This document shows positions 15,790 through 24,835 of a stretch of 64,000 bases of DNA, one piece after another. The translations under genes and the position numbers were made by a program. Every line of letters starts with the position of its first letter. Position 1 is the first letter of the stretch. The notes under the pieces are model-generated. The model did not search any database and was not told the origin of the DNA. It saw nothing but the letters and a program-made list of their open reading frames with translations. Where the stretch lies: assembly GCF_014250675.1 (NCBI RefSeq), contig NZ_JACHTG010000003.1:310001-374000 (forward strand), read 5' to 3'. Source of the DNA: Cetobacterium sp. 8H (lineage in GTDB: Bacteria; Fusobacteriota; Fusobacteriia; Fusobacteriales; Fusobacteriaceae).

Positions 15790-16325
15790 AGCTAAAAGTT
15801 GATTATATAAAAAAGCGATTGAAAAAGATTGTGAAGAATATGCAAGACTTATCACCAGTAATGAAATATATAGGAAACGATATGTTAAATGAAACTATAG
15901 ATAACTTTGATAAAGAACAAAGCTATGATGGTGTAAAGTGGAGAAAGTCAAAAAGAGCATTAAAAGAAGGTGGAAAAACTCTTCAGAAGACAGGAAGATT
16001 AAAGAATTCAATTAAATATAAAAGTTCAGCTAAAAGAGCAATAGTTGGAACTAATGTTATATATGCTAAAACAATGCAAGAGGGATTTAATGACACTCCA
16101 AAGGAAAAAAGAGTAACTATAAAAGCTCATAAGAGAAAGATTTATAAAAAGACTAAGAGTGGAAGAAAAAGTAAAAAAGGAACTAGAGTAATGGTTAAAG
16201 CACATCAAAGAAGAGTTAAAGTTCCTTGGGGTGTAATACCTGCATATAGATATATGGGTATAACAAAAAAACAAGAAGAGAAATATACACAAAAAGTTAA
16301 GAATCATATTTTAAATGGAGGATAA
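15780..16325 (+). CDS. Virion morphogenesis protein (Mu gpG / tail-completion type)
   Basis: 181 residues. The pattern MQDLSPVMKYIGNDMLNETIDNFDKEQSYDGVKWRKSKRAL...LQKTGRLKNSIKYKSS is the phage virion morphogenesis family shared by Mu gpG and P2 gpS. A very basic loop (KAHKRKIYKKTKSGRKSKKG) follows at about 115-145. It overlaps the portal stop by 10 bases and precedes the protease, as in Mu-like head clusters. Predicted to act in tail-head completion. Confidence 0.8.
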   Translation: MGVKLKVDYIKKRLKKIVKNMQDLSPVMKYIGNDMLNETIDNFDKEQSYDGVKWRKSKRALKEGGKTLQKTGRLKNSIKYKSSAKRAIVGTNVIYAKTMQEGFNDTPKEKRVTIKAHKRKIYKKTKSGRKSKKGTRVMVKAHQRRVKVPWGVIPAYRYMGITKKQEEKYTQKVKNHILNGG

Positions 16326-17375
16326 ATGGCAAAGAAGATTTTTAAGATTGGTAATTATGGAGCTAAAGGTAATTACACAAAAGAAAAATTAGAAAGTTGG
16401 ATAGGAAAAGAATTTTCTATAACTGCAGGCCATGTAAATGATTGGGTAAAAAGTGGTTATCCAGTAACAGCAATACCAGTAGCAGGAACTTGTAAAGCTA
16501 TTGGAGTTGATAATGATGGATATTTATTAGGTGAGTTTTCATATAACAAATATGGAGAGAGTATAAAGGAAAGTTATCCAAATCTTTCTCTAGGAATAGA
16601 TGATAACGGACCAAATCATATTGCATTATTAGGATATGCAAAGCCACATATAGATAACTTAGATAAATCATTTAGTGAGTTTGCAACTGATTTAACAGGA
16701 ATAGAAAATACAAAGAGCATTGAGTTTTCAGAAACAAGTATAGATGTAGATGACTTTGTTAGTAAGAGCGAGAGCTTAGGAGTAGATGAAAAAATAAAAA
16801 TAGCTAATGCTCTTATATCTAAATTGGATGTAACTAAGTTAGAAAATAATAGCTTAGGGGATATAGTAAACAAAGTTTGGGATATTCAAGATAAAGCATT
16901 CTATGTTGAAAAGTTAAAAGAAGCAGGATATGTAGTTGAAAAGATACAAGAGTTTTCAAAAGAAACTCTAAAAACAGTAGCTGATTCATTAGGAATAGAG
17001 CTAAAAGAAAAAAGTGTAAATACTCTAACACCTGAAGAAGCGTATAAAAGAGCTAAAGCAGAGTTTGCAAGAGAAAGTGAAAGAGATAATTTAAAAGCAG
17101 CTATCTTAAAGCTATTTCCACCAGTAATGAAATCTATTATGGAATTTGCTGTAGATAAAGCTTTTGAAGAGAATGAGTATATAACAATGGTTGAATTTTC
17201 AGAAGGAGAGCCAAAGAAAACTATGGCCACACTATTAAAAGAGTTCTCAGAATCAGGAGGACCATTTAAAGATTTATTTGAAAATACAACAGCTCAATAT
17301 GATTTTAATAAAGATGATGAAAAAGAAAAAATAGAAGATCCATATGAAGCAGGAATGAGAATAGCTAAGATGTGA
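16326..17375 (+). CDS. Mu gpI-like prohead protease and scaffold
   Basis: 349 residues. The N-terminal part (about 1-120; FSITAGHVNDWVKSGYPVTAIPVAGTCKAIGVDNDGYLLGEF...YPNLSLGIDDNG) fits the Mu-like I protein protease. The C-terminal acidic helical part (about 180-349) looks like an internal scaffold (Z-like). GGAGG lies 4 bases before ATG. It directly precedes decoration and capsid genes, the normal place for the protease/scaffold that is removed on maturation. Confidence 0.75.
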   Translation: MAKKIFKIGNYGAKGNYTKEKLESWIGKEFSITAGHVNDWVKSGYPVTAIPVAGTCKAIGVDNDGYLLGEFSYNKYGESIKESYPNLSLGIDDNGPNHIALLGYAKPHIDNLDKSFSEFATDLTGIENTKSIEFSETSIDVDDFVSKSESLGVDEKIKIANALISKLDVTKLENNSLGDIVNKVWDIQDKAFYVEKLKEAGYVVEKIQEFSKETLKTVADSLGIELKEKSVNTLTPEEAYKRAKAEFARESERDNLKAAILKLFPPVMKSIMEFAVDKAFEENEYITMVEFSEGEPKKTMATLLKEFSESGGPFKDLFENTTAQYDFNKDDEKEKIEDPYEAGMRIAKM

Positions 17376-17390
17376 TAAAGGAGGAAAAAG

Positions 17391-17750
17391 ATGAATAGTT
17401 ATGTTAATGGAAAAGGAATGGGATTAGAGAAGAAATCCTATGAAATAGAAACAGCCATAGTTAAACATGGAGAGTTCTTTGTTTTTGTTGCAGGAGCAGA
17501 GATACCAAAGAGAAGTTTATGTGGAGTTAAATATGCAGATGGAAAAATATATCCATATAATGCAGATGCAGCAGACGGAACAGAAATACCACGTTACTTT
17601 TCAGATGATGGATGTAAGGCAAATGATAAAGTTCCATTTATGAGAGGTGGAGTTTTATGGGATGACAGAGTAACTGACTTAACAGTTGAGAAAAAAGAAA
17701 AAATGATGGATTTAGGATTCAGATTTAAGAAAGCAAATAAAGGATATTAA
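17391..17750 (+). CDS. Probable head decoration protein (lambda gpD-like)
   Basis: 119 residues, beta-rich: ETAIVKHGEFFVFVAGAEIPKRSLCGVKYADGKIYPYNADAADGTEIPRYF...RGGVLWDDRVTDLT. The length and the place immediately before an E-type major capsid protein fit a gpD-like decoration protein. Assignment rests on position and general pattern rather than strict motifs. AAGGAGG ribosome site. Confidence 0.6.
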   Translation: MNSYVNGKGMGLEKKSYEIETAIVKHGEFFVFVAGAEIPKRSLCGVKYADGKIYPYNADAADGTEIPRYFSDDGCKANDKVPFMRGGVLWDDRVTDLTVEKKEKMMDLGFRFKKANKGY

Positions 17751-17768
17751 TTAGGAGGATATGACAAA

Positions 17769-18872
17769 ATGGCAGTACCAAAGAATGAGATAGAGAGAAT
17801 TAGATTTTTCGCAGGATTATTAGTGGCAGCACAAGTGAATATAGATACACCATATTTAAAATTTGTAAGAGGTAGAAAACTTGGTCCTTCACCAACAAGG
17901 GAAATAGATTATAGAAGTGTGGCCACAAAGAGACAGGCAGCTAGTTTATTAGGATTTAGAAAGATTGAAGGACAAACTATAAGACAAGTTGGATTTGATG
18001 AATATAGATTAACACCAGGAATAATAAGCCAATCAGAAGTTATAACAGCTTCAGACGCAGGATTAATGTCATTAAGAGATTCAGTTATCTATGTTAATAA
18101 AACTCAATTGGATGCAGAGGAAACAATCTATAGAGATAAAGCATATAACATTAAAACACCTATTGAACTTAGAAAAAATATAATGGTTGCTCAATTAATC
18201 CATGATGGAAAGTACACATCATGTGAAGGTAGAAAGATTGAATTTCCTATTAGAGCAGTAGATACATTAGATTATACAGCTCATGGAAATTTCTTAGTTA
18301 ATTATAAAAAGCAATTAAGAGCTTTCATAAAAGAAAATGGAAAAAGACCTGATGCAGTTATTGTAGGAGAAAAGATAGTAGATGAATTATTAAGAGATAA
18401 GATATTTATGGATGAGGTTTATAAGTTAGGTTTGGCAGGATTTGACCAAGATCAAAAAGATGTAGTTATAGCAAGAGTATTAGGAACACAGTTACAAGAA
18501 GAAGCACCTGCATATGATCCAGACTTAGAGATTGATTCAGCAACAGGAAATAGAATAACTTTTATTAATACAGAAAGACTTCATGAAGCATATGGAGGTT
18601 TAGAGGTATTAGTTGGAAAAAGTCCTAAGATAGTAGCTTCAGAATATGTTGGGTATGAGGATATTGATACTAAAAATCAATCAGTTGAATTTATAGGAAA
18701 AACAGCATATTCACCAGTATTATCTGATCCTAATGCTATTTGGAGAATAGAAGTAGATTTACCAACTCCAACAGTATTAAAAACTTTATCTGAAGTTAAT
18801 GAAAAAGAGGTACAAGCAGAGGGAGAAGCACAGGAAACTGATGGAACAGGCAAAGGAAAAAAAGGGAAATAG
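17769..18872 (+). CDS. Major capsid protein (lambda gpE family)
   Basis: 367 residues. Matches the E-type capsid pattern: FVRGRKLGPSPTREIDYRSVATKRQAASLLGFR, YRLTPGIISQSEVITASDAG, a predicted helix with REFELRK-like IELRKNIMVAQLIHDGKYTS, and late LGTQLQEEAPAYDPDLEIDSATGNRITFINTERLHEAYGG. The last 30 residues are a Glu/Gly/Lys-rich tail (VQAEGEAQETDGTGKGKKGK), possibly surface-exposed. AGGAGG 10 bases upstream of the ATG. Confidence 0.88.
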   Translation: MAVPKNEIERIRFFAGLLVAAQVNIDTPYLKFVRGRKLGPSPTREIDYRSVATKRQAASLLGFRKIEGQTIRQVGFDEYRLTPGIISQSEVITASDAGLMSLRDSVIYVNKTQLDAEETIYRDKAYNIKTPIELRKNIMVAQLIHDGKYTSCEGRKIEFPIRAVDTLDYTAHGNFLVNYKKQLRAFIKENGKRPDAVIVGEKIVDELLRDKIFMDEVYKLGLAGFDQDQKDVVIARVLGTQLQEEAPAYDPDLEIDSATGNRITFINTERLHEAYGGLEVLVGKSPKIVASEYVGYEDIDTKNQSVEFIGKTAYSPVLSDPNAIWRIEVDLPTPTVLKTLSEVNEKEVQAEGEAQETDGTGKGKKGK

Positions 18873-18916
18873 TTAGGAGAGGGAGCAATCCCTTTTCCAC
18901 TATATGAGGTGATTCT

Positions 18917-19303
18917 ATGAAAGAGATAACAGAAAAATCATTTTCAGATACTTTTATAAATAAAGTTTGTGATCTAAAGAGAATATCTGAAGAACAGTTT
19001 AAAGAGCTTCTTTATGGAAAAGATAATCCAGAGAACTTAAATTTAAAAGCTGAAAGATATATAAAAACTTATTTAAGAAATGATGTAGATATGCTGACAG
19101 ATGATAACTGGATAACGGCTAAAGAGTTATATATTCATTGGAAAGTATTTGAGGGAGAAGAGAAAGAGGAAGTTTCAAAAGATAAGAAGGATTCTTTAAT
19201 TGAAGTATTAGAATTGTTTAAAGATATGGTTGTAAATAGAATTGAGAAAGAAGAGAGTTATACAGGTAAAAGGATAAGAGTTTATAAGGGGAACTATGAT
19301 TAA
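18917..19303 (+). CDS. Probable head-tail connector protein
   Basis: 128 residues, mostly helical and charged (FINKVCDLKRISEEQFKELLYGKDNPENLNLKAERYIKTYL). No family motif is certain. It lies between the capsid gene and the sheath, overlaps the next gene by 8 bases, and has the size of DUF1320/gp6-like connectors. Connector role is by synteny. Confidence 0.5.
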   Translation: MKEITEKSFSDTFINKVCDLKRISEEQFKELLYGKDNPENLNLKAERYIKTYLRNDVDMLTDDNWITAKELYIHWKVFEGEEKEEVSKDKKDSLIEVLELFKDMVVNRIEKEESYTGKRIRVYKGNYD

Positions 19304-19730
19304 ACAGAAATTAGAAGAGTTTAAAACAAAGTTTGAAAAAGCTAAAGGCACAACATGGAGATTATTTTATATAGATGAGATAGAGCAAATTCAAGATAGA
19401 ACAGTTTATGTAACTATTTCAAAAGAAAGTCATAAAAATAAGCAAAAAGAAGCTACTTTAGTTTTCTCTTATGTAAGAAATAATGTTTATAAAGGAACTT
19501 TAGATTTTAGAGAAGAGGTTGTTGAGTTCATAAAGTATTTAGCTCTAGAGTTTGCAGAACCAACATTTTTTAATAAAGATAATGAATATGATATAGATTA
19601 CCAATATGAAGAAGAAGGTGATTATAGAATAGCTGAAGTAACAGCTTCATTTAATTATACAAAATATAGACCTAAAGATGACAGAATGCTAATGGATAAG
19701 TTAGTAGATAGAATTAAGGTAAATGATTAA
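19296..19730 (+). CDS. Probable tail terminator/completion protein
   Basis: 144 residues of mixed alpha/beta (TTWRLFYIDEIEQIQDRTVYVTISKESHKNKQKEATLVFSYV...RIAEVTASFNYTKYRP). Just before the sheath gene, where PBSX-like phages have the tail terminator. No motif proves this; call is by position and size. Confidence 0.45.
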   Translation: MIKQKLEEFKTKFEKAKGTTWRLFYIDEIEQIQDRTVYVTISKESHKNKQKEATLVFSYVRNNVYKGTLDFREEVVEFIKYLALEFAEPTFFNKDNEYDIDYQYEEEGDYRIAEVTASFNYTKYRPKDDRMLMDKLVDRIKVND

Positions 19731-19739
19731 GGAGGATAG

Positions 19740-20912
19740 ATGGCAAAGTTAAATGGAGGATTACCAGACTTTGGAATGATTTTTAAAGAGAAAGCAGCAG
19801 TTGCAGTATCTGGAGCAGTAAGAGGAGTATTAGGTATTTTAATTCCTGATGATACTTCAGATAAAATAAAGACGGTTTGTTTAAGCTCATTAGATATAAA
19901 GCAGAATGAATGGACAGAGGATAATTTATTATTTATAAAGTCTTTAGCTTTCTTAGGAAATCCATTTAAGGTAATCCTATATAGAGTAAAAATAGATTTA
20001 TCAAATTTACAAGAAGTATTAAAAACAGTAGAAAAAGATGAGCCTAATTATTTTAGTATTCCAATTATTCCAGTTGTGGCCAAAGCAAAATCGGGCTCAA
20101 CTTTAAAGACAGATGTAGAAAGCTGGTTAAATAACCTAAGGAATGAAGAAGGAATAAAATTGGGAAAAGAAGTCTCAACAATTAAATTGGTAACAAGTTG
20201 TGATGTAGAACCAAATAAACCATATATTATAGACTATTCATCTAAGCAAACACACCATGTAATTGCTGGATTAGATAATAAGGTTTTAACAGCTCAAGAG
20301 TATAGTTTATGTATAGCTTCATTATGTGCAGGAGTTCCATTAAATGCAAGTATCACAAATATGAATCAACCATGGTTAAAATCGTTTAAAAGTTCAGTTG
20401 CTAATGAGGATGAAGAGGTAGCAAAAGGAAAAGTATTAACTGGATATGATGGAGAAAGATATACAATTCTTAGAGGTGTAACATCATTTACAGAAGCTAC
20501 AGATGATAAGAATGTAAGTTTCACAAAGATAAGAAAAATGGAGATAATGGACATTCACCAAAAAGATATAAGAAATACTTTTAAGAGTTCATATAGAGGA
20601 AGATATCAAAATACATATGATAACAAAAGGTTATTATTAGGAGCTATAAATAGTTACTTATCAACATTCAAAAAGAATGGCCAATTAAATCCAAGTTATG
20701 ACAATAAAATGGTAATAGATTTAGAAGCACATAGAAAGTTTTTATTAGAGAAAGGTACATATAAAGGTAAAGCAATTACTGAAGAGGATATAAAGAAGAT
20801 GTCAGACTATGAGTTAGCAAGAATAGATACAGATGATAAAGTTTTTGCATATATTCCACAATATAAACCAACTGATGTAATGGAAGATTTCTATGGAGAA
20901 GCAATAATATAG
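19740..20912 (+). CDS. Contractile tail sheath protein (XkdK-like)
   Basis: 390 residues. N-terminus MAKLNGGLPDFGMIFKEKAAVAVSGAVRGVLGILIPDD and C-terminal FKSSYRGRYQNTYDNKRLLLGAINSYLSTFKKNGQLNPSYDNKMVIDLEAHRKFLLEKG fit PBSX XkdK-type sheath proteins. It shows that this is a myovirus. GGAGG 4 bases before ATG; followed 10 bases later by the tube gene. Confidence 0.9.
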   Translation: MAKLNGGLPDFGMIFKEKAAVAVSGAVRGVLGILIPDDTSDKIKTVCLSSLDIKQNEWTEDNLLFIKSLAFLGNPFKVILYRVKIDLSNLQEVLKTVEKDEPNYFSIPIIPVVAKAKSGSTLKTDVESWLNNLRNEEGIKLGKEVSTIKLVTSCDVEPNKPYIIDYSSKQTHHVIAGLDNKVLTAQEYSLCIASLCAGVPLNASITNMNQPWLKSFKSSVANEDEEVAKGKVLTGYDGERYTILRGVTSFTEATDDKNVSFTKIRKMEIMDIHQKDIRNTFKSSYRGRYQNTYDNKRLLLGAINSYLSTFKKNGQLNPSYDNKMVIDLEAHRKFLLEKGTYKGKAITEEDIKKMSDYELARIDTDDKVFAYIPQYKPTDVMEDFYGEAII

Positions 20913-20922
20913 GAGGGAGAAA

Positions 20923-21366
20923 ATGGAGTTTAAACCAGATCAGGTAGTAAATGGATCGTGGGGAAAAGTATATATGAATGGTCGGGATATAGCAGAGCTA
21001 GAATCATTTACCATGAAGATGACTTACCAAAGTAAAGATATAAAACTGTATGGTGGAGAGATAGGAACAAAGAATACAGGAGTAAAGATAGAAGCTACAT
21101 TAAAATTAAAAAAGGTATACTCAACAGAGCTACAGATTTTAAAAGATGTTCAAAGTGGAAAGCTAAATACTTACTGTAATTTGAATGTTCAATTAGATGA
21201 TCCAGATGGAGCATTAGGAGCTGAAGCAGTAGCTATAAAAGATGCCTTATTTATAGGTGATATAGATTTACTATCATTTACAAAAGATGAATTAGTAGAA
21301 AGAGAATTTAAACTAGCAATACTTAAAAGCAATATAGAAGAGCTTGAAAGCATAAATGATATATAG
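20923..21366 (+). CDS. Tail tube protein (XkdM-like)
   Basis: 147 residues: VVNGSWGKVYMNGRDIAELESFTMKMTYQSKDIKLYGGEIGTKNTGVKIEATLKLKKVYS is the typical tail-tube opening of XkdM/DUF2001 proteins. It follows the sheath directly, the usual order. Forms the inner tube through which DNA passes. Confidence 0.88.
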   Translation: MEFKPDQVVNGSWGKVYMNGRDIAELESFTMKMTYQSKDIKLYGGEIGTKNTGVKIEATLKLKKVYSTELQILKDVQSGKLNTYCNLNVQLDDPDGALGAEAVAIKDALFIGDIDLLSFTKDELVEREFKLAILKSNIEELESINDI

Positions 21367-21375
21367 GAGAGAAAG

Positions 21376-21753
21376 ATGGAGTTAAAACAGTTAATAGATA
21401 AAGCAGAATTGATAGTTAAAAAAGAGGATAAAAGAGAACGTAAAACCATAAAGATAAAAAGGTTTGAAAATCTAGGGATAGAGAATCCATACGTAATTAT
21501 AGAGAAACCAACATTAACTACAATTATTGCTTCTAGTGAAAGAGCAGGAAATAACTTATATGCTCTATCAGAGTCAATGAAGTATCCAGACTTATCAAAT
21601 AAAGAGTTACAGAAGGCATTTAAAACAAATAACAGACAAGCTCTTCTAAAGAAGATGTTCACAGAGGATGAGATAGATGAAATTAATGATGTTTTAATAT
21701 CACTAGCAAGTAAAAAGACTAAGATTGAAATTGTAGATGATATAAAAAACTAA
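21376..21753 (+). CDS. Tail assembly chaperone, short product (XkdN-like)
   Basis: 125 residues between tube and tape measure, the place of the tail assembly chaperone. Helical C-terminal part (SNKELQKAFKTNNRQALLKKMFTEDEIDEINDVLISLASKKT). The frame ends ATA AAA AAC TAA, placing a perfect A AAA AAC slippery heptamer directly before the stop; a longer -1 product is described separately. Confidence 0.8.
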   Translation: MELKQLIDKAELIVKKEDKRERKTIKIKRFENLGIENPYVIIEKPTLTTIIASSERAGNNLYALSESMKYPDLSNKELQKAFKTNNRQALLKKMFTEDEIDEINDVLISLASKKTKIEIVDDIKN

Positions 21754-21920
21754 TTAAAAAGAGTGATGATTTGTATAGACTTTACTATTCACATATAGAG
21801 CTTAAATATAATATTTTTATTAAGCCACTAACAGAATTAGATACTATAGAAAAGTCATTCTTTGATGCATGTATGTTACTAAAATTAGAGTTAATGAAGA
21901 AACAAAATGAGGGAGTGTAA
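21376..21920 (+). CDS. Tail assembly chaperone, -1 frameshift product
   Basis: Slipping back one base at A AAA AAC (21744-21750) continues at 21750 and adds 56 residues (LIKKSDDLYRLYYSHIEL...), ending at TAA 21918-21920: 181 residues in total. The added part has no start codon or ribosome site of its own. This G/G-T-like arrangement by -1 frameshift is well known between tube and tape measure genes in long-tailed phages. Both forms escort the tape measure during tail assembly. Confidence 0.85.
21744..21750 (+). promoter_or_regulatory. -1 ribosomal frameshift site A AAA AAC
   Basis: Zero-frame codons are ATA AAA AAC TAA, so the heptamer has the right phase (X XXY YYZ). A stop codon follows at once, which favours slippage. 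No clear stimulatory hairpin is seen within the next 10 bases; GGGAG/CTCCC at 21910-21929 is too far away. Confidence 0.85.
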
Positions 21921-21951
21921 AAGCTCCCTTTGATGTAAAGAGGTGGATAAA

Positions 21952-24180
21952 ATAGCAAGTGAAACTTTAAGAATAGAAGTAGTTGCAACCTCTAAAGGTG
22001 AAAAAGAGGTTGGAATATTAGAAAATAAAATAGATAAGCTAGGAAAGACCTCTGGATATAGTTCTCAAGAGATAGAGAAGATATATAAAAGTACTCAAAA
22101 GGCAGCTAAAGGAACTAAGAAAGCTAAGGAAGAAACTAATTATTTTATAGATAAATTAAAAGAGTATTCTCAGATAGCAGCAGTTATTGCAGGAATAAAA
22201 TTAGCAACAAATGAGTTTGTAAGTTTTGATAATGTTCTAAGGAGATTAAAAGCAACAACAGGAGCTAGTTATTTAGAAATGAGAATGTTAGAGTACCAAG
22301 CTAGAAAATTAGGTAAAAGTACAGAATGGAGTGCTCAAGATTCAGCAGAAGCACAATTAGCATTTTCAAAAGCAGGATTTACAGTTGCACAATCTTTAGG
22401 AGCTATGACTGGAGTATTGAATACAGCAACAGTTGGAGAACTAGGATTAGCAGAGGCAGCTGAATTAGTAGGAGGTACATTAAGAACTTTTAAAATGGAT
22501 GCTAGTGAAGCTACAAGAGTTGGAGATATGTTAGCAAAGACAGCAGATATAACTTCAACAGATGTAAGAGGACTAGGAGAATCTATAAAAGAGGTTGGTG
22601 GAGATACTAGGTTGTTTGGATTAGATTTAAGTCAAACATTAGGTATCTTAGGATCATTAGGAAATGAAATGTTAAAAGGTGGAAGAGCAGGTAATAGTTT
22701 AAGAGCTGCTTTATCAGCTTTAAAGAATTCAGATAAAAGAGAACTTCTAGCAAAATATAAAGTTGATGTTGTAGATGATAAAGGTAAATTTAAAAACTTT
22801 ATAGATATAGCTAAAGATATGAAAGTTAAATTAAAAGTAGTTAGTGAAGTAGAAAGAGCAGATGTATTAAATAAAGTATTTGGAGAAGAGGGTGGAAGAG
22901 CAGTAACAAGGATAATGAACTTGGATATGAGTGATTTAGATAAGTTAAATTCTACTATAGCAAATTCAGAGGGATATGCTAAAGACTTTGCAAATACTTT
23001 AAATGGTGGATTAGGTGGAGCTTTAAAAGGTTTAAAATCTATGCTGGGAGAAGTAGCAATAGCTTATGGCCAATTCTTAGAGCCTTCTTTAATAACTTTA
23101 ACTTACTTAGCTACAGAAGCAGCAGGAGCAATAGCAGGATTTGGAAATTGGTTGAATAGTGGAAGTTATTTAGCAAGTGCTTTAGGTTTTGCAATAACTG
23201 GTGTAACAACAGGATTAGTGGTTTATAAAGGTGTACTTATGGCCACAACTTTATGGACTAAAGCTACAGCATTGGCAACAGGTGGATTAGCAGCAGTTCA
23301 AAAGATATTAAAAACAGCATTTTTAGTATCAGCAATAAGTGGTGGTGGTTTAAATACAGTACTAGGAGTTATGAATGTTTTATTAACTCCAATAACAGGA
23401 ACAGTATTAGGAGTGGCAGCAGCTATTGCAGGTGTTGGAATGGGATTTGTATTCCTATATAAAAAAGTTGAATGGTTTAAGAAAGCAATAGATCCATTAT
23501 TAGAAAAAATAAAATCATTAGTTAATTGGATGGCTAAATTAAAGTTTGTTCAAAAAGGAATAGAAGCAGCTAAAAAAGTAAAAGATACAGTTTTACATGG
23601 TGGAGCAACTAAGCCACAAGAAGAGCAAATGGATAAAGAGATTGATGACTACCTTGAAAAACAAAGATTATTATTAGGAGAGGGGAAAGTAGAACAAAGT
23701 GAAGTTAACAATACTTCTTATAGTATTTCTAATAGTAAAAAATCTAAAGAGATACAGCATAATGGATTTTATTTAAGAGGAGATAAGAATGGTGAAGGTC
23801 GCATGGCCAAGCTAATGACATCAAATCCAAAATTAGATGAAAATGGAAATATTATTATAGATAAAACCTCAAATACAACCATTGATAAAAGTTATAAATA
23901 TACTAATAATAGAAATAAGAGTGAGGTTAATAACAAAGTAGATAAAAGTATTACAAATAATAAAAGTAATGTTTTTAATAAAAATACATTAAATGACAAT
24001 AAAGAATCATTTGAAGAGAAGATACTTAGCTTATTAGAAAATATAAAGAATGGAATAGTTAATATAAAAAATGGACATACCATATCTGTGGTAATTCCTC
24101 CAGAACTAAGTGGAGATGAGTTAATAATAAGAATGGTAGAGGATTTAAAAGTAGCTATTCTTAATTTACAAGGAGCTTAA
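21952..24180 (+). CDS. Tape measure protein (TP901 family)
   Basis: About 742 residues. TP901-type core (about 95-230: TTGASYLEMRMLEYQARKLGKSTEWSAQDSAEAQLAFSKAGFTVAQSL...GELGLAEAAELVGGTLRTF) and hydrophobic segments (about 405-515), as in tape measures. The C-terminus is Asn/Ser/Lys-rich. Two possible starts: GTG 21943, which overlaps the AGAGGTG ribosome site, or ATA 21952 (then GCA), which lies 8 bases after GAGG; the second is better placed. A length near 740 residues suggests a tail roughly 110 nm long by the usual ratio. Confidence 0.88.
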   Translation: MASETLRIEVVATSKGEKEVGILENKIDKLGKTSGYSSQEIEKIYKSTQKAAKGTKKAKEETNYFIDKLKEYSQIAAVIAGIKLATNEFVSFDNVLRRLKATTGASYLEMRMLEYQARKLGKSTEWSAQDSAEAQLAFSKAGFTVAQSLGAMTGVLNTATVGELGLAEAAELVGGTLRTFKMDASEATRVGDMLAKTADITSTDVRGLGESIKEVGGDTRLFGLDLSQTLGILGSLGNEMLKGGRAGNSLRAALSALKNSDKRELLAKYKVDVVDDKGKFKNFIDIAKDMKVKLKVVSEVERADVLNKVFGEEGGRAVTRIMNLDMSDLDKLNSTIANSEGYAKDFANTLNGGLGGALKGLKSMLGEVAIAYGQFLEPSLITLTYLATEAAGAIAGFGNWLNSGSYLASALGFAITGVTTGLVVYKGVLMATTLWTKATALATGGLAAVQKILKTAFLVSAISGGGLNTVLGVMNVLLTPITGTVLGVAAAIAGVGMGFVFLYKKVEWFKKAIDPLLEKIKSLVNWMAKLKFVQKGIEAAKKVKDTVLHGGATKPQEEQMDKEIDDYLEKQRLLLGEGKVEQSEVNNTSYSISNSKKSKEIQHNGFYLRGDKNGEGRMAKLMTSNPKLDENGNIIIDKTSNTTIDKSYKYTNNRNKSEVNNKVDKSITNNKSNVFNKNTLNDNKESFEEKILSLLENIKNGIVNIKNGHTISVVIPPELSGDELIIRMVEDLKVAILNLQGA

Positions 24181-24181
24181 A

Positions 24182-24835
24182 ATGAATTTAGAGTTAGAGA
24201 GATTAAAAGCAACATCTAGTTTAGCAAGTGTTGATTCACAACTTCAAATATCTCAATGGGCAATAAATAAAGTAACCAAAGGAGTAGCTAATACAGCTTA
24301 TGATTTATATCAAAATACAGGACTTTATAACTATGTATCTAAAGTAGCTCAGATATTAAAAAAGGTAAATGTTTATATTATAGATGAAGATTCACAGTTG
24401 GAAAATGTATTAACTCAAAATCTATATAAGTTCCCAATAACACCAGATCAAATAAATTTTAAAGATGACTATACTGTAGAAGAAGTTGAAACAATAGCAG
24501 GGAAAATAAATTATATAAAAGATATTGATATAAGAGAGATTAATTTTAGAAGTACTTTCCCTGCAGTATATTATCCATTTTCAGAAGATTATAGTAAGTT
24601 TGATTGGGCTTGTGTTAAATCAATAGAAGAGATAAGAGCTAAAAAGAAACCTATAAAGTTAGTTATAACAGGATTAGGAATAGTTTTTAGATGTTATATA
24701 GAAAGATTTAATAAGAATAGTACAGGAGAGGGAGATATAGAGTTTATTATCAGTTTTGTAGAAGCTAAGGACCATAAAAGTTATGAAACAGAATCAAAGT
24801 ATAGCCAATTTAAACCAAAGGAGTTTAGTAGTTAG
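24182..24835 (+). CDS. Baseplate/tail protein, XkdP-like position
   Basis: 217 residues. ENVLTQNLYKFPITPDQINFKDDYTVEEVETIAGKINYIKDIDIREINFRSTFPAVYYPF resembles the N-terminal domain of XkdP-type proteins; the usual LysM end is missing, replaced by IEFIISFVEAKDHKSYE. One base separates it from the tape measure. Likely links tail tube and baseplate hub. Confidence 0.65.
   Translation: MNLELERLKATSSLASVDSQLQISQWAINKVTKGVANTAYDLYQNTGLYNYVSKVAQILKKVNVYIIDEDSQLENVLTQNLYKFPITPDQINFKDDYTVEEVETIAGKINYIKDIDIREINFRSTFPAVYYPFSEDYSKFDWACVKSIEEIRAKKKPIKLVITGLGIVFRCYIERFNKNSTGEGDIEFIISFVEAKDHKSYETESKYSQFKPKEFSS

Noticed and set aside
18880-18896. Hairpin GGGA/TCCC after the capsid gene as a terminator
   Set aside because: Stem is short, T-run is only four bases, and the following late genes continue in the same operon.
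21910-21929. GGGAG/CTCCC hairpin as stimulator of the frameshift
   Set aside because: It begins about 160 bases after the slippery site; it may be a weak terminator or nothing.
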